Assembly (NCBI GenBank): GCA_963575745.1
Contig: CAUYUJ010019276.1
Coordinates: forward strand, 52,501 to 80,000
DNA length: 27,500 bases
Source: Prorocentrum cordatum
Taxonomy: Eukaryota; Sar; Dinophyceae; Prorocentrales; Prorocentraceae
Reading direction: 5' to 3'
Position numbers and translations under genes: made by a program. Position 1 is the first letter of the stretch. Each line of letters begins with the position of its first letter. The notes under the pieces are model-generated. The model saw nothing but the letters and a program-made list of their open reading frames with translations, did not search any database and was not told where the DNA came from. This document shows, piece after piece, positions 26,519 through 27,500 of this stretch.

Positions 26519-27500
26519 ATTACATCACAATACACTACAACACATTACATTACATTACATTACATTACATTACATTACATTACATTACATTACATTACAT
26601 TACATTACATTACATTACATTACACTACACTACATTACATTACATTACATTACATTACATTACACTACATTACATTACATTACATTACATTACATTACAT
26701 TGCATTACATTGCATTACATTGCATTGCATTACATTACATTACAGTACATTACAGTACATTACACTACATTACATTACATTACACTACATTACATTACAT
26801 TACATTACATTACATTACATTACATTACATTACAGTACATTACATCACATCACATTACATTACACTACATTACATTACATTTCATTACAATTACACTACA
26901 CTACATTACATTACAATACAATACATTACATAACAATACATTACCTTACCTCACATCACACTACATTACTTGACATTACATTACATCACATGAACATTAA
27001 ATTAACATTACATGAACATTACATTACATTACATCACATTACCTTAAATTACATTACATTACATTACCACATACGGCATTACATTACATTACATTACATT
27101 ACATTACATTACATTACATTACATTGCATCGCATTGCATTGCATTACAGTACATTACATTACATTACATTACACTACACTACATTACATTACATCGCAGC
27201 ACAATACATTACCTACATTACCATAATTACATTGCATTACATTACATTACATTACATTGCATTACATTACATTACACTACATCATTATAGTACACTACAT
27301 TACATCACATTACTCTACATCACAATACATCACATTACATTACATTACATTACACTAACATTAACATTAACATTAACATTACATAAACATTGTTTTACAT
27401 TACAATACATTACATCACCTTACCTTCCATTACATTACATTACAGTACGTTACATTGCTTTACATTTACATTGCATTGCATTACACTACATTATTTTACA
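26519..27500 (+). repeat. (TTACA)n pentanucleotide array, continues past the window
   Basis: About 980 bp of ACATT/TTACA repeats with scattered variants (GCATT, CACTA, CATCA, AACATT). A period of five keeps all three + frames mostly free of stops (poly Leu-His-Tyr-Ile-Thr), so its open frames are artefacts. The sequence does not match TTTAGGG-type telomeres. Confidence 0.95.

Noticed and set aside
26448-27226. Tyr/Ile/Thr/Leu/His-repeat open frames
   Set aside because: Translation of the (TTACA)n array in three frames.
26519-27500. Possible telomere
   Set aside because: The unit is TTACA, not TTTAGGG or a relative, and it has frequent internal variants.
1-27500. Dinoflagellate spliced-leader relic sequences
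   Set aside because: I looked for the 22-nt leader on both strands by eye and saw no convincing match; a computed search could overturn this.

Overview
The window reads as nuclear DNA of a dinoflagellate or a close relative. Three things suggest this: very high GC in the gene-like parts, an extreme load of micro- and minisatellites, and gene remnants that resemble (from memory, not searched) repeated gene and transposon families of Symbiodinium, Polarella and Prorocentrum. I saw no tRNA, rRNA or CRISPR array and no dinoflagellate spliced-leader sequence by eye. Simple repeats fill well over half of the window, and most long open frames are artefacts of these repeats.

Layout. 1-9.8 kb is repeat territory. 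It holds CTC/CAT arrays (1.42-2.45 kb), a purine-rich tract, a 12-bp repeat leading into a 1.6-kb ATC array (3.4-5.3 kb), TA/CA microsatellites, a (GTT)n plus (CGACCCACCCG)n composite (6.48-6.81 kb), and a 73-bp tandem array interrupted by a ~275-bp tandem array (7.57-9.48 kb). At 10.5-13.5 kb, on the + strand, lie the parts of an ISXO2/IS1595-like DDE transposase gene: a basic N-terminal exon, a long repeat-rich intervening stretch, a zinc ribbon and a catalytic C-terminus. 13.54-14.49 kb is an alternating TG/CG/TGTGTC array ending in a run of 31 G. 14.9-17.8 kb holds a decayed + strand gene with one recognisable intron, a Walker-A-like P-loop and many frame changes.

The main feature is a complete-looking tyrosine-recombinase retrotransposon on the minus strand (18934-25388, 6.45 kb). 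It has split direct repeats in the order A1 - ORFs - B1 - A2 - B2: A copies 83/83 identical, B copies 158/160 identical. Its reading frames, 5' to 3' on the minus strand, are a small Cys-Pro/transmembrane protein, a Gag-like protein, a reverse transcriptase-RNase H frame that also carries a C5-cytosine-methyltransferase-like domain, and a tyrosine recombinase in an overlapping frame. The coding segments alternate between two frames, and the recombinase appears to lack catalytic residues. This copy is therefore probably not autonomous, although its repeats are nearly identical.

The right end (25.4-27.5 kb) is again repeats. It includes an inverted relative of the composite seen at 6.5-6.8 kb and about 1 kb of (TTACA)n that runs off the window.
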